From Pseudomonas sp. CFBP 13711 (GTDB taxonomy: Bacteria > Pseudomonadota > Gammaproteobacteria > Pseudomonadales > Pseudomonadaceae), in NCBI RefSeq assembly GCF_014842265.1, contig NZ_JACYVI010000004.1, positions 62,001 to 126,000 on the forward strand: a stretch of 64,000 nt of DNA, written 5' to 3'. The notes beneath the pieces are model-generated. The model was not told where the DNA came from. It saw nothing but the letters and a program-made list of their open reading frames with translations, and did not search any database. This document shows, piece after piece, positions 32,777 through 43,207 of the stretch (position 1 is its first letter; every line of letters begins with the position of its first letter). The translations under genes and the position numbers were made by a program.

Positions 32777-35530
32777 TCAAGCACTCACACGGGCCTCGGT
32801 TTCCAGGCGGTTGATGGCCTTCTCCAATTCATCCAGTGCCTTGTCGCTGTCCGCCGATTCCTGCTTCAGCAGGGTCTCGCTGCGTTGACAGGCCGCGCGC
32901 AATTGCGGGACGCCGCAGTAACGGGTCGCGCCGTGAAGGCGGTGGACGCGTTCGATCAGTGCGACGTTGTCCCTGGCCTCGCGGGCAGTGAGGATGGCTT
33001 CGCGGTCGGTGGCGAGGGAGGCCAGCAGCATCGCCAGCATGTCCGCCGCCAGGTCGGCTTTCCCCGCCGCCAGCCGCAGCCCTTCCTCGTGATCGAGCAC
33101 CTGCAAATTGATACCGCCCTGGGCGATTTCGACGTGCCGCTCCGGCGCCTGATTGCGCAGCGCCAGCCCGGTCCACTTCAGCACCACCTGCGCTAGTTGA
33201 CGTTCGCTGATCGGCTTGGTCAGGTAGTCGTCCATGCCGCTCTGCAACAGCGCGCGCTTTTCGTTGGCCATGGCGTGGGCGGTGAGGGCGACGATCGGCA
33301 GCGACGAGGCCTGACGTTCGCTCTCCCAGCTGCGAATTTCTTCGGTGGCCTGACGCCCGTCCATGCCCGGCATCTGCACGTCCATCAGCACCAGATCGAA
33401 GGGTTCATCCTGCACCGCTTGCACCGCCGCATAACCACTGTCGACGGCCTTGACTCTGGCGCCCATGTCTTCGAGCAAGGTCTGCACCAGCAACAGGTTT
33501 GCCGGGTTGTCGTCCACACAGAGAATGCGCGGCGGCCGGCTCGACAGCGGCTCCGGTACCTCGTTGCGCAACTGCTTGGGCTGGATCAACTCCGACAGCG
33601 CGCGGCGCAATTTGCGCGTGCACGCCGGCTTGGCCTGCAACTGGTTGTAGGCGTCGGGCACGGAAAACTGATACAGCGCCTGTTCGGTGGTGGGGCACAG
33701 CACCAGCACTTTGCAGTTGAGGTTTTCCAGGTCCCAGATCTGCTGGCGCAGACGCTCGGGCGGCAGCTCGTGGGCAGTCACGCCGAGCACGGCCATGTCG
33801 ATGGCGTGGGGCGTCTGATGCACCACGGTCACGCCGTTGATGAGGTTCTCCAGATTGTTGAAGACCATCGGCTGCAGGCCGCAGTCTTCCAGTTGATGCT
33901 CAAGGGCCTGGCGCGACAGGTCGTGATGCTCCAGCACCGCCACGCGTCGGCCCAGCAACGGCGGGGCGGGCAGGTCTTCGAGGTCGTCGCGGGTTTTCGG
34001 CAGCGTCAGGCTGATCCAGAATTCCGAACCTTCGCCGGGTGTGCTCTCGACGCCGATCTCGCCGCCCATCTGCTCCACTAGCCGCTTGGAAATCACCAGC
34101 CCCAATCCGGTGCCGCCGGAGTGCCGCGACAGCGAATTGTCCGCCTGACTGAACGCCTGAAACAGTGCGCGCACGTCCTGGCTGGAAAGACCAATGCCGG
34201 TGTCCTGCACGCTGATGCGCAACTGCACGGTGGTGTCGTGTTCCTCCTCCAGCATCGCCCGCGCCACGATGGTGCCCTCGCGGGTGAACTTGATGGCGTT
34301 GCTGACGAGGTTGGTCAGGATCTGCCGCAGCCGCAGCGGATCGCCCACCAGCGACAGCGGCGTGTCGCGATAAACCAGGCTCACCAGCTCCAGCTGTTTG
34401 GCGTGGGCGGCGGGGGCGAGGATGGTCAGGGTGTCCTGCAACAGGTCGCGCAGGTTGAACGGAATCGCGTCGAGGACCAGCTTGCCGGCCTCGATCTTCG
34501 AGAAATCCAGAATCTCGTTGATGATGCTCAGCAAGTTGTCGGCGGATTTTTCGATGGTGCCCAGGTAATCGTACTGGCGCGGCGTCAGTTCGCTTTTCTG
34601 CAACAGGTGGGTGAAACCGAGAATGCCGTTGAGCGGCGTGCGGATTTCATGGCTCATGTTCGCCAGAAACTCGGACTTGATCCGGCTGGCCTCCAGGGCT
34701 TCCTTGCGCGCCAGGTCCAGCTCGATGTTCTGGATCTCGATGGTTTCCAGGTTCTGGCGCACGTCTTCGGTGGCCTGCTCGATGCTGTGCTGCAATTCTT
34801 CCTGGGCGTTCTGCAACGTCGCCGCCATGCGATTGATGCCCGAACCGAGTTCGTCCAGCTCGTAACTGCCCATGGGCGGCAATCGGGCTTCCAGATTGCC
34901 ATCCTTCAGTTGAGCGACGACGTGTTTGATCTGAGTGATCGGGCCGTTGATGGTGCGGCTCATGCGCAGGGAGAGCATGGCGGTCAGGCCGAGGCCGATG
35001 ACAATCAGGATCAGGCTGGCAAACAGGCTGCGATAACCGCGCAGCAGGGTGCCGTTGTGGGACAGTTCCAGCTCGACCCAGCCCAGCAGACGGTCAGCTT
35101 CGGCGGGCACGACATCGCCGGTCAGATGACGGCTGCGCCCGAACACCGGCATCAGGTAGCGGGTGGCATCATTTTCCGAGCGCTGCAGCATGTGCGTGCT
35201 GTTACCGATGGGGGCCTGGTTGATCATGCTCGGGCCGGCATGGGCCAGCATCGCGCGGTCGGCGTCAAGGAACGACACCGCGCGCACGTCGGCCTGTTCC
35301 AGCACCTGCCCGGCGATGCGTTCGAGCATGGCCTGATCGCCGCTGGCCAGCGCGCCGGCGGACAGCGGCGCCAGCTCGTTGGCAATCATTTCGCCACGCT
35401 TGAGCAACTGGGTCTGCAACTCGGTCAGTTGCATCCAGGTGAAATACCCCCCCAACAACGCCGCCATCAGGCAGGCCGGGAGCAGGGTCAGCAGCATGAC
35501 GCGGCCTTTGATGCCCACTTTTCTCAGCAC
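32777..35530 (-). CDS. gacS: Hybrid sensor histidine kinase GacS
   Basis: A 917-residue unorthodox sensor kinase from GTG 35530 behind GGAGAAGAA; the longer open frame upstream is not family sequence. Transmembrane helices lie at about 12-32 and 169-189 with a periplasmic loop between. HAMP is at about 190-245. The HisKA site is H294 (SHEIRTPL), the ATPase N box [10 protein letters not shown] and GTGLGL follow. The receiver phospho-acceptor is D717 ([13 protein letters not shown]), and the Hpt His is H863 (RVHRLHG). It phosphorylates GacA, driving RsmY/Z sRNA expression and secondary metabolism. Known in this order beside ldhA. Confidence 0.96.
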   Translation of the reverse strand: MLRKVGIKGRVMLLTLLPACLMAALLGGYFTWMQLTELQTQLLKRGEMIANELAPLSAGALASGDQAMLERIAGQVLEQADVRAVSFLDADRAMLAHAGPSMINQAPIGNSTHMLQRSENDATRYLMPVFGRSRHLTGDVVPAEADRLLGWVELELSHNGTLLRGYRSLFASLILIVIGLGLTAMLSLRMSRTINGPITQIKHVVAQLKDGNLEARLPPMGSYELDELGSGINRMAATLQNAQEELQHSIEQATEDVRQNLETIEIQNIELDLARKEALEASRIKSEFLANMSHEIRTPLNGILGFTHLLQKSELTPRQYDYLGTIEKSADNLLSIINEILDFSKIEAGKLVLDAIPFNLRDLLQDTLTILAPAAHAKQLELVSLVYRDTPLSLVGDPLRLRQILTNLVSNAIKFTREGTIVARAMLEEEHDTTVQLRISVQDTGIGLSSQDVRALFQAFSQADNSLSRHSGGTGLGLVISKRLVEQMGGEIGVESTPGEGSEFWISLTLPKTRDDLEDLPAPPLLGRRVAVLEHHDLSRQALEHQLEDCGLQPMVFNNLENLINGVTVVHQTPHAIDMAVLGVTAHELPPERLRQQIWDLENLNCKVLVLCPTTEQALYQFSVPDAYNQLQAKPACTRKLRRALSELIQPKQLRNEVPEPLSSRPPRILCVDDNPANLLLVQTLLEDMGARVKAVDSGYAAVQAVQDEPFDLVLMDVQMPGMDGRQATEEIRSWESERQASSLPIVALTAHAMANEKRALLQSGMDDYLTKPISERQLAQVVLKWTGLALRNQAPERHVEIAQGGINLQVLDHEEGLRLAAGKADLAADMLAMLLASLATDREAILTAREARDNVALIERVHRLHGATRYCGVPQLRAACQRSETLLKQESADSDKALDELEKAINRLETEARVSA

Positions 35531-35998
35531 ACTTCTTCTCCACCAACCCGGCACGAATTCAGGCAATTGCTGCGCCAATGCAGCGTGTGACGCGCAATCA
35601 CTGCGCAGTGTAGTCATTTGCGCTTCATGCACACAGTGGGACTGGCGCGCGCGCACCTCATGGAAGTGGACACTTCCCTTGTAGGACTGGCTTTAGCCCG
35701 GAAGACATTGGAGGTCACACCGCGGAATTTGATGGTGCCCAAACCGGCCTCTTCCCGGCTGAAGCCGGTCCTACGGGAGCGCAGCGTGCACACTTGATGG
35801 GACTGGACACTTCCATTGTAGGACCGGCTTTAGCCGGGAAGACATTAGATGTCACACCGCGAAAATTGATGTTGCCCACGCTGGCCTATTCCCGGCTGAA
35901 GCCGGTCCTACTAAAGAACGCATCGCCGGCAGGCCAGCATTGCCCCGTCGCGCGCAATCTTGAATAATCTGCTTCTTGAGAATCACTCGCAGACGCCA
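35531..35998. other. Intergenic region between gacS and the response regulator gene
   Basis: A 468-bp divergent spacer. It contains two tandem REP-containing units (35649-35919), described separately. No gene was recognised. The promoters for both genes must lie near its ends. Confidence 0.6.
35649..35919. repeat. Tandem duplication of a 137-bp REP pair
   Basis: GTAGGACTGGCTTTAGCC at 35681 recurs as GTAGGACCGGCTTTAGCC at 35818, and GGCTGAAGCCGGTCCTAC ends at 35774 and 35911. Both offsets are 137 bp. Each unit therefore holds a head-to-head REP pair (TAGGACCGGCTT / AAGCCGGTCCTA) with a shared middle including GTCACACCGCG. Copies differ at scattered positions. Confidence 0.85.
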
Positions 35999-36745
35999 AT
36001 GACTCCCGCCAGCATCCACCGCCCCCACATACTCGCCATCGAGGACGATGTCGTGCTCGGCGCTTTTGTCCACGATCAGCTGGATCGCTGCGGGTTTCAG
36101 GTGACCTGGTGCCAGAACGGCGCCGAAGGACTGGCCTGTGCGCAACGCGAACCCTTTGATGTGGTGCTGATGGACATCCTGCTGCCGGGCATGAACGGCC
36201 TCGACATCCTCACCCATTTGCGCCGCCGCCACACCGTGCCGATCATCCTCATGTCCGCCCTTGGCGCCGAGGCTGACCGCATCACCGGTTTCCAGAACGG
36301 CGCCGACGATTACCTGCCCAAACCCTTCAGCGTCGATGAGTTGCGCGTGCGCATCGAAGCGATCCTGCGCCGGGTCGAGCTGGAAAGACGCTTCCATGCC
36401 CTGACCGCCCACGAGCCCGATGCCGGCGTGGAGAAACCTGAAGAGGACGGCCTGACCTTCGACGACGGGCGCTGCGATGTCTTCTTCGCCGGTAGCCCCG
36501 CGCAATTGACGGGCAGCGAGTACCGCCTGCTCGATACCCTTTGGCGCAATCAGGAAGACGTCCTCAGCAAGGCCTTCCTCTATCAGCACGTCCTGCAGCG
36601 CGGCTATTCCCAGCACGACCGCAGCCTGGACATGCACATCAGCCAGATTCGCCGCAAGCTCAAGGCTGTCGGCTATCAGGCGCGGCAGCTGCGCACGGTC
36701 TGGGGCAAAGGCTACGTGCTGACGGCGGCGGTGCAGGATGCCTGA
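35999..36745 (+). CDS. OmpR/PhoB-type response regulator
   Basis: A 248-residue regulator from ATG 35999; the frame opens 13 codons earlier at TTG. The receiver has E15/D16/D17, phospho-acceptor D59 (VVLMDILLPGMNG) and KPFS. A winged-helix DNA-binding domain covers about 150-245, with GSEYRLLDTLW and RSLDMHISQIRRKL. The histidine kinase gene begins 9 bp later. At this chromosomal place P. aeruginosa has the PirR/PirS pair (iron-siderophore uptake), but no receptor gene is next to it here, so I leave the symbol blank. Confidence 0.92.
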   Translation: MTPASIHRPHILAIEDDVVLGAFVHDQLDRCGFQVTWCQNGAEGLACAQREPFDVVLMDILLPGMNGLDILTHLRRRHTVPIILMSALGAEADRITGFQNGADDYLPKPFSVDELRVRIEAILRRVELERRFHALTAHEPDAGVEKPEEDGLTFDDGRCDVFFAGSPAQLTGSEYRLLDTLWRNQEDVLSKAFLYQHVLQRGYSQHDRSLDMHISQIRRKLKAVGYQARQLRTVWGKGYVLTAAVQDA

Positions 36746-36753
36746 GGTGTCGA

Positions 36754-38130
36754 ATGGTTGAGCCGCGCAAACGGATGCCTGGCCGGCATTCGCTGTTCTG
36801 GAAACTCGCGGTTCTGCTGGTCGGCTTCTGCCTGCTGATGATCTGGCTCAGCTGGTATTGGGGCCGATACATCGAGACCCGCAACGCGTATCTGAATGCC
36901 GAAGCCCATCAGGTGCTCAACGACTATGCGGCGCAGGCCGAAAGGGCGTGGAACAGCGGCGGCCAGCGCGGCATCGACGAATGGCTGAAACAGGTCCGTC
37001 TGCAGGAAACCGGCTGGGTCGGGGTGATCGGCAGCGACTTGCAGTCTCTTGGCAGCACGCCGCTGACCCGCGAGCAGTCGCAACGGCTGACGTTCATGCG
37101 CGGCATCGACTGGCCGATGAGCACGCGGCAGAAGACCGTGCCCTGGCTGAAGATCGCGTTTCCCGGCAACCCGGGCGCGGGGAGTCTGGTGATCGAACTG
37201 CCTGAGCGCTTCAAGCCGGGTCGGTATGCGTGGGTCGGGCAAATCCTGACCAATGTACTGATTCCCGCGCTGTTTACCTTGCTGCTGTGCGTTGGGCTGT
37301 ATCGCCTGCTGATTCGTCCGCTGAACCAACTGCGCGAGCAGGCCAACGCGTGGCGCGCCGATCGATTGTCGAGCCGACTGTCGCCGCAAATGACCGAGCG
37401 ACGCGACGAGCTGGGCGAGCTGAACCGCGCCTTTGATCACATGGCCGCGCGCCTGCACTCGACGGTGCAGGTTCAACAGCAGTTGTTGCGTGACCTCTCC
37501 CACGAACTGCGCACGCCCCTGAGCCGCCTGCGCGTGGCCTGCGACAGCGAGCAAACCTTGCCCGAACTGCGCGAGCGCCTGAGCCGGGAAGTGGATGGCA
37601 TGCGCCGCCTGGTCGACGACACCCTGCAATTGGCCTGGCTCGACACCGAACGTGAAAAACTCCCCGGCGAAGACATCCAGGTGGTGGCGCTGTGGGAGAT
37701 GCTGGTGGACGACGCCTGTTTCGAAACCTGCTGGCCGTCCCGTCAGTTGCGCTGCGATCTGGACAGCGAATGCTGGGTCAGTGGCCATCTCAATACCCTG
37801 GCTCAGGCGCTGGAAAACATTCTGCGCAACGCCATCCGCCATTCTCCGCCCGAGGGCATCGTGCGCCTCGACGGTCGCCGCGAAGGGGATGACTGGCTAT
37901 TGTGGCTGGAAGATCTGGGCGGCGGGATCGACGAGGGCGATCTCGAGCGTATTTTTGCGCCGTTCATCCGTCTGGACGGCGCTCGCCCCGGCGACGGTGG
38001 ATTCGGGCTGGGGCTGAGCATCGCGCGCAATTCGCTGCGCCTGCAGGGCGGGGACTTGTGGGCCGAAAACACGGGGCAGGGCTTGAGAATGATCATGCGT
38101 TTGCCGGCCCGAGGGACGCGACCTTTTTAG
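36754..38130 (+). CDS. Sensor histidine kinase, partner of the upstream regulator
   Basis: A 458-residue membrane kinase from ATG 36754. Transmembrane helices are at about 15-35 and 162-185 with a 125-residue periplasmic sensor between. HAMP follows, then H250 in DLSHELRTPLSRLR, N box NILRNAIRHSPP, and GDGGFGLGLSIA. It autophosphorylates on H250 and passes phosphate to D59 of the neighbour. The signal is unknown. The EnvZ/PirS-like layout supports a pair. Confidence 0.93.
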   Translation: MVEPRKRMPGRHSLFWKLAVLLVGFCLLMIWLSWYWGRYIETRNAYLNAEAHQVLNDYAAQAERAWNSGGQRGIDEWLKQVRLQETGWVGVIGSDLQSLGSTPLTREQSQRLTFMRGIDWPMSTRQKTVPWLKIAFPGNPGAGSLVIELPERFKPGRYAWVGQILTNVLIPALFTLLLCVGLYRLLIRPLNQLREQANAWRADRLSSRLSPQMTERRDELGELNRAFDHMAARLHSTVQVQQQLLRDLSHELRTPLSRLRVACDSEQTLPELRERLSREVDGMRRLVDDTLQLAWLDTEREKLPGEDIQVVALWEMLVDDACFETCWPSRQLRCDLDSECWVSGHLNTLAQALENILRNAIRHSPPEGIVRLDGRREGDDWLLWLEDLGGGIDEGDLERIFAPFIRLDGARPGDGGFGLGLSIARNSLRLQGGDLWAENTGQGLRMIMRLPARGTRPF

Positions 38131-38357
38131 GAAGCGCCTCGAGGTCCAGGCGCCGATGTATCGGGCGAATAACGCGGTCCCACAGGTTTTGCAGCGGCAG
38201 GGCGATGGCGTGTTATCCCGGATATCTCCGGTTCGCCTGTGCAGAAATCCTCTGCCTTATTCCATTCAGCGATAACCCCCTCACTTTGCGTGATATGGGC
38301 TGGCAACGATTGCCGGTATGATAGGCGACCCCCGCACGTCTGGATCGCGAAAACGCC

Positions 38358-39260
38358 ATGACCCTGCAGTATCCAACCATCGCCGATTGCGTCGGCAACA
38401 CCCCGCTGGTGCGTCTGCAACGCATGGCCGGGAACACCAGCAACACGTTGCTGCTCAAGCTCGAAGGCAATAACCCGGCCGGTTCCGTGAAGGACCGCCC
38501 GGCGCTGTCGATGATTACCCGTGCTGAATTGCGCGGGCAGATCCACCCCGGCGATACCCTGATCGAAGCCACCTCCGGCAACACCGGCATCGCCCTGGCC
38601 ATGGCCGCGGCGATCAAGGGCTATCGCATGATTCTGATCATGCCCGACAACTCCAGTGCCGAGCGCAAGGCCGCCATGACAGCCTATGGCGCCGAGCTGA
38701 TTCTGGTCAGCAAGGAAGAGGGCATGGAAGGCGCCCGTGATCTGGCCGAGCGCATGCAGGCGGAAGGTCGCGGCAAGGTACTCGACCAGTTCGCCAATGG
38801 CGACAACCCGCAGGCGCATTACGTCGGCACCGGCCCGGAAATCTGGCAGCAGACCGGCGGCACCGTTACCCATTTCGTCAGCTCCATGGGCACCACCGGC
38901 ACCATCATGGGCACCTCGCGTTTCCTCAAGGAACAGAACCCGAACATCCAGATCGTCGGCCTCCAGCCTATGGACGGCGCGTCGATTCCGGGCATTCGCC
39001 GCTGGCCAACCGAATACCTGCCGAGCATTTATCAGGCCGACCGTGTCGACCGGATCATGGACATGGGCCAGGCCGAAGCCGAGGACGTCATGCGTCGTCT
39101 GGCGCGGGAAGAAGGCATTTTCTGTGGCGTGTCGTCGGGCGGCTCAGTGGCCGGGATGCTCCGGCTGTCCCAGGAAGTCGAGAACGCGGTGATGGTCGCG
39201 ATTATTTGTGACCGCGGCGACCGTTACCTGTCGACCGGCGTCTACGATGCGCCCAACTGA
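38358..39260 (+). CDS. cysM: Cysteine synthase B
   Basis: A 300-residue PLP enzyme making cysteine from O-acetylserine and sulfide or thiosulfate. The PLP lysine is K45 in [10 protein letters not shown], the phosphate loop is [13 protein letters not shown], and [13 protein letters not shown] and [10 protein letters not shown] are family blocks. The slightly smaller size and the [17 protein letters not shown] context indicate CysM rather than CysK. Its stop overlaps the rlmD ATG by one base. Confidence 0.95.
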   Translation: MTLQYPTIADCVGNTPLVRLQRMAGNTSNTLLLKLEGNNPAGSVKDRPALSMITRAELRGQIHPGDTLIEATSGNTGIALAMAAAIKGYRMILIMPDNSSAERKAAMTAYGAELILVSKEEGMEGARDLAERMQAEGRGKVLDQFANGDNPQAHYVGTGPEIWQQTGGTVTHFVSSMGTTGTIMGTSRFLKEQNPNIQIVGLQPMDGASIPGIRRWPTEYLPSIYQADRVDRIMDMGQAEAEDVMRRLAREEGIFCGVSSGGSVAGMLRLSQEVENAVMVAIICDRGDRYLSTGVYDAPN

Positions 39261-40615
39261 TGGCCAAGCGTGATGCAGGCCTGCGTTTCCAGCCCAGCGG
39301 CGGCACCCGGACCACGCAGGTTCCTGCCGGTAAAAAACAACGCCTGACCATCGAGCGGCTGGCCAACGACGGTCGCGGCATCGGTTTCGTCGAAGGTCGC
39401 ACCTGGTTTGTCATGGGCAGTCTGGCTGGCGAAGAGGTCGAGGCCCGCGTGCTCAATGCCCACGGCAAAGTCGTCGAAGCCCGCACTGAGCGGGTGTTCC
39501 AGGCCAGCCCGATACGGCGCCCCGCAGCGTGCCCGCATTTCGGACGTTGCGGTGGCTGCAGCACCCAGCACATGCCCCACGCCGAGCAGCTCGCCCTGAA
39601 ACAGAGCATGCTCGCCGAGCAATTGAGCCGCATCGCCGGGGTCGAGCCGGAGCAATGGGCCGCGCCGCTGACCGGCGAGGAATATGCCTACCGTCGTCGC
39701 GCCCGCGTCGCCGTGCGCTGGGACGTCCGCGCCAAACGCCTGGACGTCGGATTCCGCGCCGCGGCGAGTCAGGACATCATCGCCATCGAACAATGCCCGG
39801 TGCTGGTACAGGCCTTGCAACCGATCATGACGTCGCTGACGCCCATGCTTCGCAGCCTGAGCAAACCTCAGGCGCTGGGGCATGTCGAGCTGTTCAGCGG
39901 GTCGGCCAACGCCGTGCTGCTGCGCCACACCGCGCCGTTGCTTGAAAGCGATCTGGCAATTCTCAAAGCATTTTGCGAAACCCACGACGCGCAGCTGTGG
40001 TTGCACGGCGAAGGCGAGCCACACCCGGTCGACCCTTCCGCGCAACTGGGCTACCGCCTGGAACCGTGGAATCTGTCCCTGGCCTATCGCCCCGGCGACT
40101 TCGTGCAGGTCAACGCTCAGGTCAATACCGCGATGATCGAACAGGCCCTGGACTGGCTCGCGCCCGGCAAGGACGAACGAGTGCTGGACTTGTTCTGCGG
40201 GCTTGGTAACTTCGCTCTACCGCTGGCGCAAATGACGCGCGACGTGGTGGCCGTGGAGGGCGTCGACGCCATGGTTCAGCGGGCGACGGCCAATGCCGCC
40301 AGCAACGGTTTGAACAACGTGAAGTTTTATCAGGCCGATCTGTCGCAGCCACTGGACAAGGCGGCCTGGGTGGCGGAAGGTTTCGCCGCAGTGCTGCTCG
40401 ATCCGCCGCGTGACGGTGCGTTCGAAGCAGTGGGCAAGCTCAAGTCACTGGGCGCTCGGCGCGTCCTTTATGTGTCGTGCAACCCGGCTACGCTGGCCCG
40501 CGACACCGTTGAATTGATCAAGCAGGGCTACCGTTTAAAACGTGCCGGAATCCTCGATATGTTCCCGCAGACAGCGCATGTCGAGGCGATGGCGTTATTT
40601 GAAGCGAGCAAGTGA
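39260..40615 (+). CDS. rlmD: 23S rRNA (uracil-1939-C5)-methyltransferase
   Basis: A 451-residue SAM methyltransferase. A TRAM domain covers about 22-80. The [4Fe-4S] cluster Cys are C91, C97, C100 and C179 ([10 protein letters not shown] and EQCPVL). SAM motif I is [14 protein letters not shown] and the catalytic nucleophile is C407 in [12 protein letters not shown]. It methylates U1939 of 23S rRNA. It overlaps cysM by one base and is followed by relA, as in other Pseudomonas. Confidence 0.96.
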   Translation: MAKRDAGLRFQPSGGTRTTQVPAGKKQRLTIERLANDGRGIGFVEGRTWFVMGSLAGEEVEARVLNAHGKVVEARTERVFQASPIRRPAACPHFGRCGGCSTQHMPHAEQLALKQSMLAEQLSRIAGVEPEQWAAPLTGEEYAYRRRARVAVRWDVRAKRLDVGFRAAASQDIIAIEQCPVLVQALQPIMTSLTPMLRSLSKPQALGHVELFSGSANAVLLRHTAPLLESDLAILKAFCETHDAQLWLHGEGEPHPVDPSAQLGYRLEPWNLSLAYRPGDFVQVNAQVNTAMIEQALDWLAPGKDERVLDLFCGLGNFALPLAQMTRDVVAVEGVDAMVQRATANAASNGLNNVKFYQADLSQPLDKAAWVAEGFAAVLLDPPRDGAFEAVGKLKSLGARRVLYVSCNPATLARDTVELIKQGYRLKRAGILDMFPQTAHVEAMALFEASK

Positions 40616-40771
40616 GGCGGCGGCTCAGGAAACGCCGATGCCTTACACGGAGTCTCGTTTAATCCGACTGGCCCGCGCGTACGCGACCTTGCATGGCCCG
40701 CAAGGCGCACGCGCTCAAGAAGGCCGGCGACTGAAGGCGCATTTCATCGCGCCGTAGGGAAGGTAAGCAAC

Positions 40772-43015
40772 ATGGTACAGGTGAGACCCCACCAGCCGAT
40801 CAACACAGACGGCAGTATCAACCTCGACGCGTGGCTGGATCACGTGGTCAGCGTCGACCTCGCGGTGGACCGACAGGCCCTCAAAGAGGCCTGTGAATTT
40901 GCCCGGCACGCCGAGCAACAGGACAACGCCGCCAAGAACCTCTGGGCGGAGGGCACGTCGAGTTTTCAGACGGGCCTGGAAATCGCTGAAATCCTGGCGG
41001 ACCTCAAGCTCGATCAGGATTCACTCGTCGCCGCCGTGATTTATCGCGGCGTGCGCGAAGGCAAAATCTCGCTGCCCGACGTCAACCAGCGCTTCGGCCC
41101 CACCGTCGCCAAGCTCATCGACGGCGTGCTGCGCATGGCGGCGATCAGCGCCAGTCTCAGCCCGCGCCAGTCCCTGGTGCTCGGCACTCAGGCCCAGGTC
41201 GAAAACCTGCGCAAGATGCTGGTGGCCATGGTCGATGACGTGCGCGTGGCGCTGATCAAGCTGGCTGAACGCACCTGCGCCATCCGCGCGGTGAAGAACA
41301 CCGACGATGAAAAGCGCAACCGCGTGGCCCGGGAAGTCTTCGACATCTACGCGCCGCTGGCCCACCGCCTGGGCATCGGTCACATCAAATGGGAGCTGGA
41401 GGACCTGTCCTTCCGCTACCTGGAGCCCGAGCAGTACAAGCAGATCGCCAAGCTGCTGCACGAGCGTCGGCTCGATCGCGAGCGCTTCATCACCGACGTG
41501 ATGTCGCAGCTGTCGAACGAATTGCTGGCCACCGGCGTCAAGGCCGACATCAGCGGCCGGGCCAAGCACATCTACTCGATCTGGCGAAAGATGCAGCGCA
41601 AAGGCTTGGAGTTCAGCCAGATCTACGACGTTCGCGCCGTTCGCGTGCTGGTGCCGGAGATGCGCGATTGCTACACCGCCCTCGGCATCGTCCACACCCT
41701 GTGGCGGCACATTCCCAAGGAATTCGACGACTACATCGCCAACCCCAAGGAAAACGGCTATCGCTCGCTGCACACGGCGGTGATCGGTCCGGAAGGCAAG
41801 GTGCTGGAAGTGCAGATCCGCACCCATGCCATGCACGAAGAGGCCGAACTGGGCGTCTGCGCGCACTGGAAGTACAAGGGCACCGACGTCAAGTCCGGCT
41901 CCAATCACTACGAAGAGAAAATCTCCTGGCTGCGTCAGGTGCTCGAGTGGCATGAAGAGCTGGGCGACATCGGCGGGCTGGCCGAACAGCTGCGCGTCGA
42001 CATCGAGCCCGACCGCGTCTACGTGTTCACCCCGGACGGTCACGCCATCGACCTGCCCAAGGGCGCGACGCCGCTGGATTTCGCCTACCGCGTGCACACC
42101 GAGATCGGCCACAACTGCCGTGGCGCCAAGATCAACGGCCGCATCGTCCCGCTCAACTACAGCCTGCAGACCGGCGAGCAGGTGGAGATCATCACCAGCA
42201 AGCACGGTACGCCGAGCCGCGACTGGCTGAACTCGAACCTGGGTTACATCACCACGTCTCGGGCGCGGGCGAAGATCGTGCACTGGTTCAAGCTGCAGGC
42301 GCGCGACCAGAACGTCGCCGCCGGCAAGGTATTGCTGGAGCGTGAACTGGCGCGTCTGGCACTGCCTCAGGTGGACTTCGACAAGCTGGCCGAGAAGGCC
42401 AACATGAAGATGGCCGAAGACATGTTCGCGGCCCTCGGTGCTGGCGACCTGCGCATTGCGCAGTTGGTCAATCTGGCCCAGCAACTGGTCGAGCCTGAAC
42501 GCGGCAACGAGCAACTGGAGCTGATTCCGCGCAAGGCCACGGGTTACAAGCCGGGCAAGCGCGGGGATATTCAGATACAGGGCGTCGGCAACCTGATGAC
42601 GCAGATGGCCGGCTGCTGCCAGCCGCTGCCGGGCGATGCGATCGTCGGTTACATCACCCAGGGCCGCGGCGTGAGCATTCACCGTCAGGACTGCGCCTCG
42701 GTGCTGCAACTGGGCGGGCGCGAACCCGAGCGGATCATCCAGGTCAGCTGGGGCCCGGTGCCGGTGCTCACCTACCCGGTGGACATCATCATCCGCGCCT
42801 ACGACCGGTCGGGCCTGCTGCGCGACGTCTCGCAGATCCTGCTCAACGAGCGCATCAACGTGCTGGCGGTCAACACCCGCTCGAACAAGGAAGACAACAC
42901 CGCGCTGATGTCGCTGACCATCGAGATCCCGGGCCTGGACGCGCTGGGCCGACTGCTGGGACGCATCTCGCAACTGCCGAACATCATCGAAACGCGGCGT
43001 AATAGAACGCCGTGA
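40772..43015 (+). CDS. relA: GTP pyrophosphokinase RelA
   Basis: A 747-residue ribosome-associated alarmone synthetase. The N-terminal HD-like domain has lost its catalytic pair: AAVIYRGVREGKI replaces the HDxxEDT core (Y91/R92), so hydrolysis is unlikely. The synthetase region has IPKEFDDYIANPK, whose EFDD motif marks monofunctional RelA rather than SpoT. TGS is at about 410-470 and ACT at about 670-745. It makes (p)ppGpp during amino-acid starvation. ATG follows AGGGAAGGTAAGCAAC. Confidence 0.96.
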   Translation: MVQVRPHQPINTDGSINLDAWLDHVVSVDLAVDRQALKEACEFARHAEQQDNAAKNLWAEGTSSFQTGLEIAEILADLKLDQDSLVAAVIYRGVREGKISLPDVNQRFGPTVAKLIDGVLRMAAISASLSPRQSLVLGTQAQVENLRKMLVAMVDDVRVALIKLAERTCAIRAVKNTDDEKRNRVAREVFDIYAPLAHRLGIGHIKWELEDLSFRYLEPEQYKQIAKLLHERRLDRERFITDVMSQLSNELLATGVKADISGRAKHIYSIWRKMQRKGLEFSQIYDVRAVRVLVPEMRDCYTALGIVHTLWRHIPKEFDDYIANPKENGYRSLHTAVIGPEGKVLEVQIRTHAMHEEAELGVCAHWKYKGTDVKSGSNHYEEKISWLRQVLEWHEELGDIGGLAEQLRVDIEPDRVYVFTPDGHAIDLPKGATPLDFAYRVHTEIGHNCRGAKINGRIVPLNYSLQTGEQVEIITSKHGTPSRDWLNSNLGYITTSRARAKIVHWFKLQARDQNVAAGKVLLERELARLALPQVDFDKLAEKANMKMAEDMFAALGAGDLRIAQLVNLAQQLVEPERGNEQLELIPRKATGYKPGKRGDIQIQGVGNLMTQMAGCCQPLPGDAIVGYITQGRGVSIHRQDCASVLQLGGREPERIIQVSWGPVPVLTYPVDIIIRAYDRSGLLRDVSQILLNERINVLAVNTRSNKEDNTALMSLTIEIPGLDALGRLLGRISQLPNIIETRRNRTP

Positions 43016-43028
43016 TTTTACGGCGGTT

Positions 43029-43134
43029 GATCGTTCCCACGCTCTGCGTGGGAACGCAGTCCGTGACGCTCCGCGTCACTCGTGGGACGCAGAGCGTCCA
43101 GGCGGGCATTCCCACGCAGAGCGTGGGAACGATC
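43029..43134. repeat. 106-bp composite inverted repeat (REP-type) between relA and mazG
   Basis: The outer arms GATCGTTCCCACGCTCTGCG... and its complement at 43106-43134 match at 28 of 29 positions. Between them are a second palindrome (GTGACGCTCCGCGTCAC) and a partial third. Each arm is itself palindromic (TTCCCACGCTCTGCGTGGGAA). This is a common Pseudomonas intergenic REP cluster. Confidence 0.85.
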
Positions 43135-43207
43135 AGCTTCAAGCCGTACGCGGATAACTTGAAGCTTGTGGCTTGTCGCTTACCGCTGCGAACTAAGAGA
43201 GACCCCC

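Noticed and set aside
33197..34081. Plus-strand open frame opposite the gacS receiver region
   Set aside because: Same shadow effect; the coding strand has the HATPase and receiver motifs.
34121..35590. Long plus-strand open frame opposite gacS
   Set aside because: It lies entirely on the complement of gacS, is rich in Gln, His, Arg and Ala typical of a GC-rich shadow frame, and has no domain or ribosome site.
40638..40757. 39-codon frame between rlmD and relA
   Set aside because: It starts with a plausible ATG but has no ribosome site and no recognisable sequence; the gap is mainly the relA leader.
41021..42973. 650-codon minus-strand open frame opposite relA
   Set aside because: Complement of relA with Arg/Gln/His-rich sequence and no family features.
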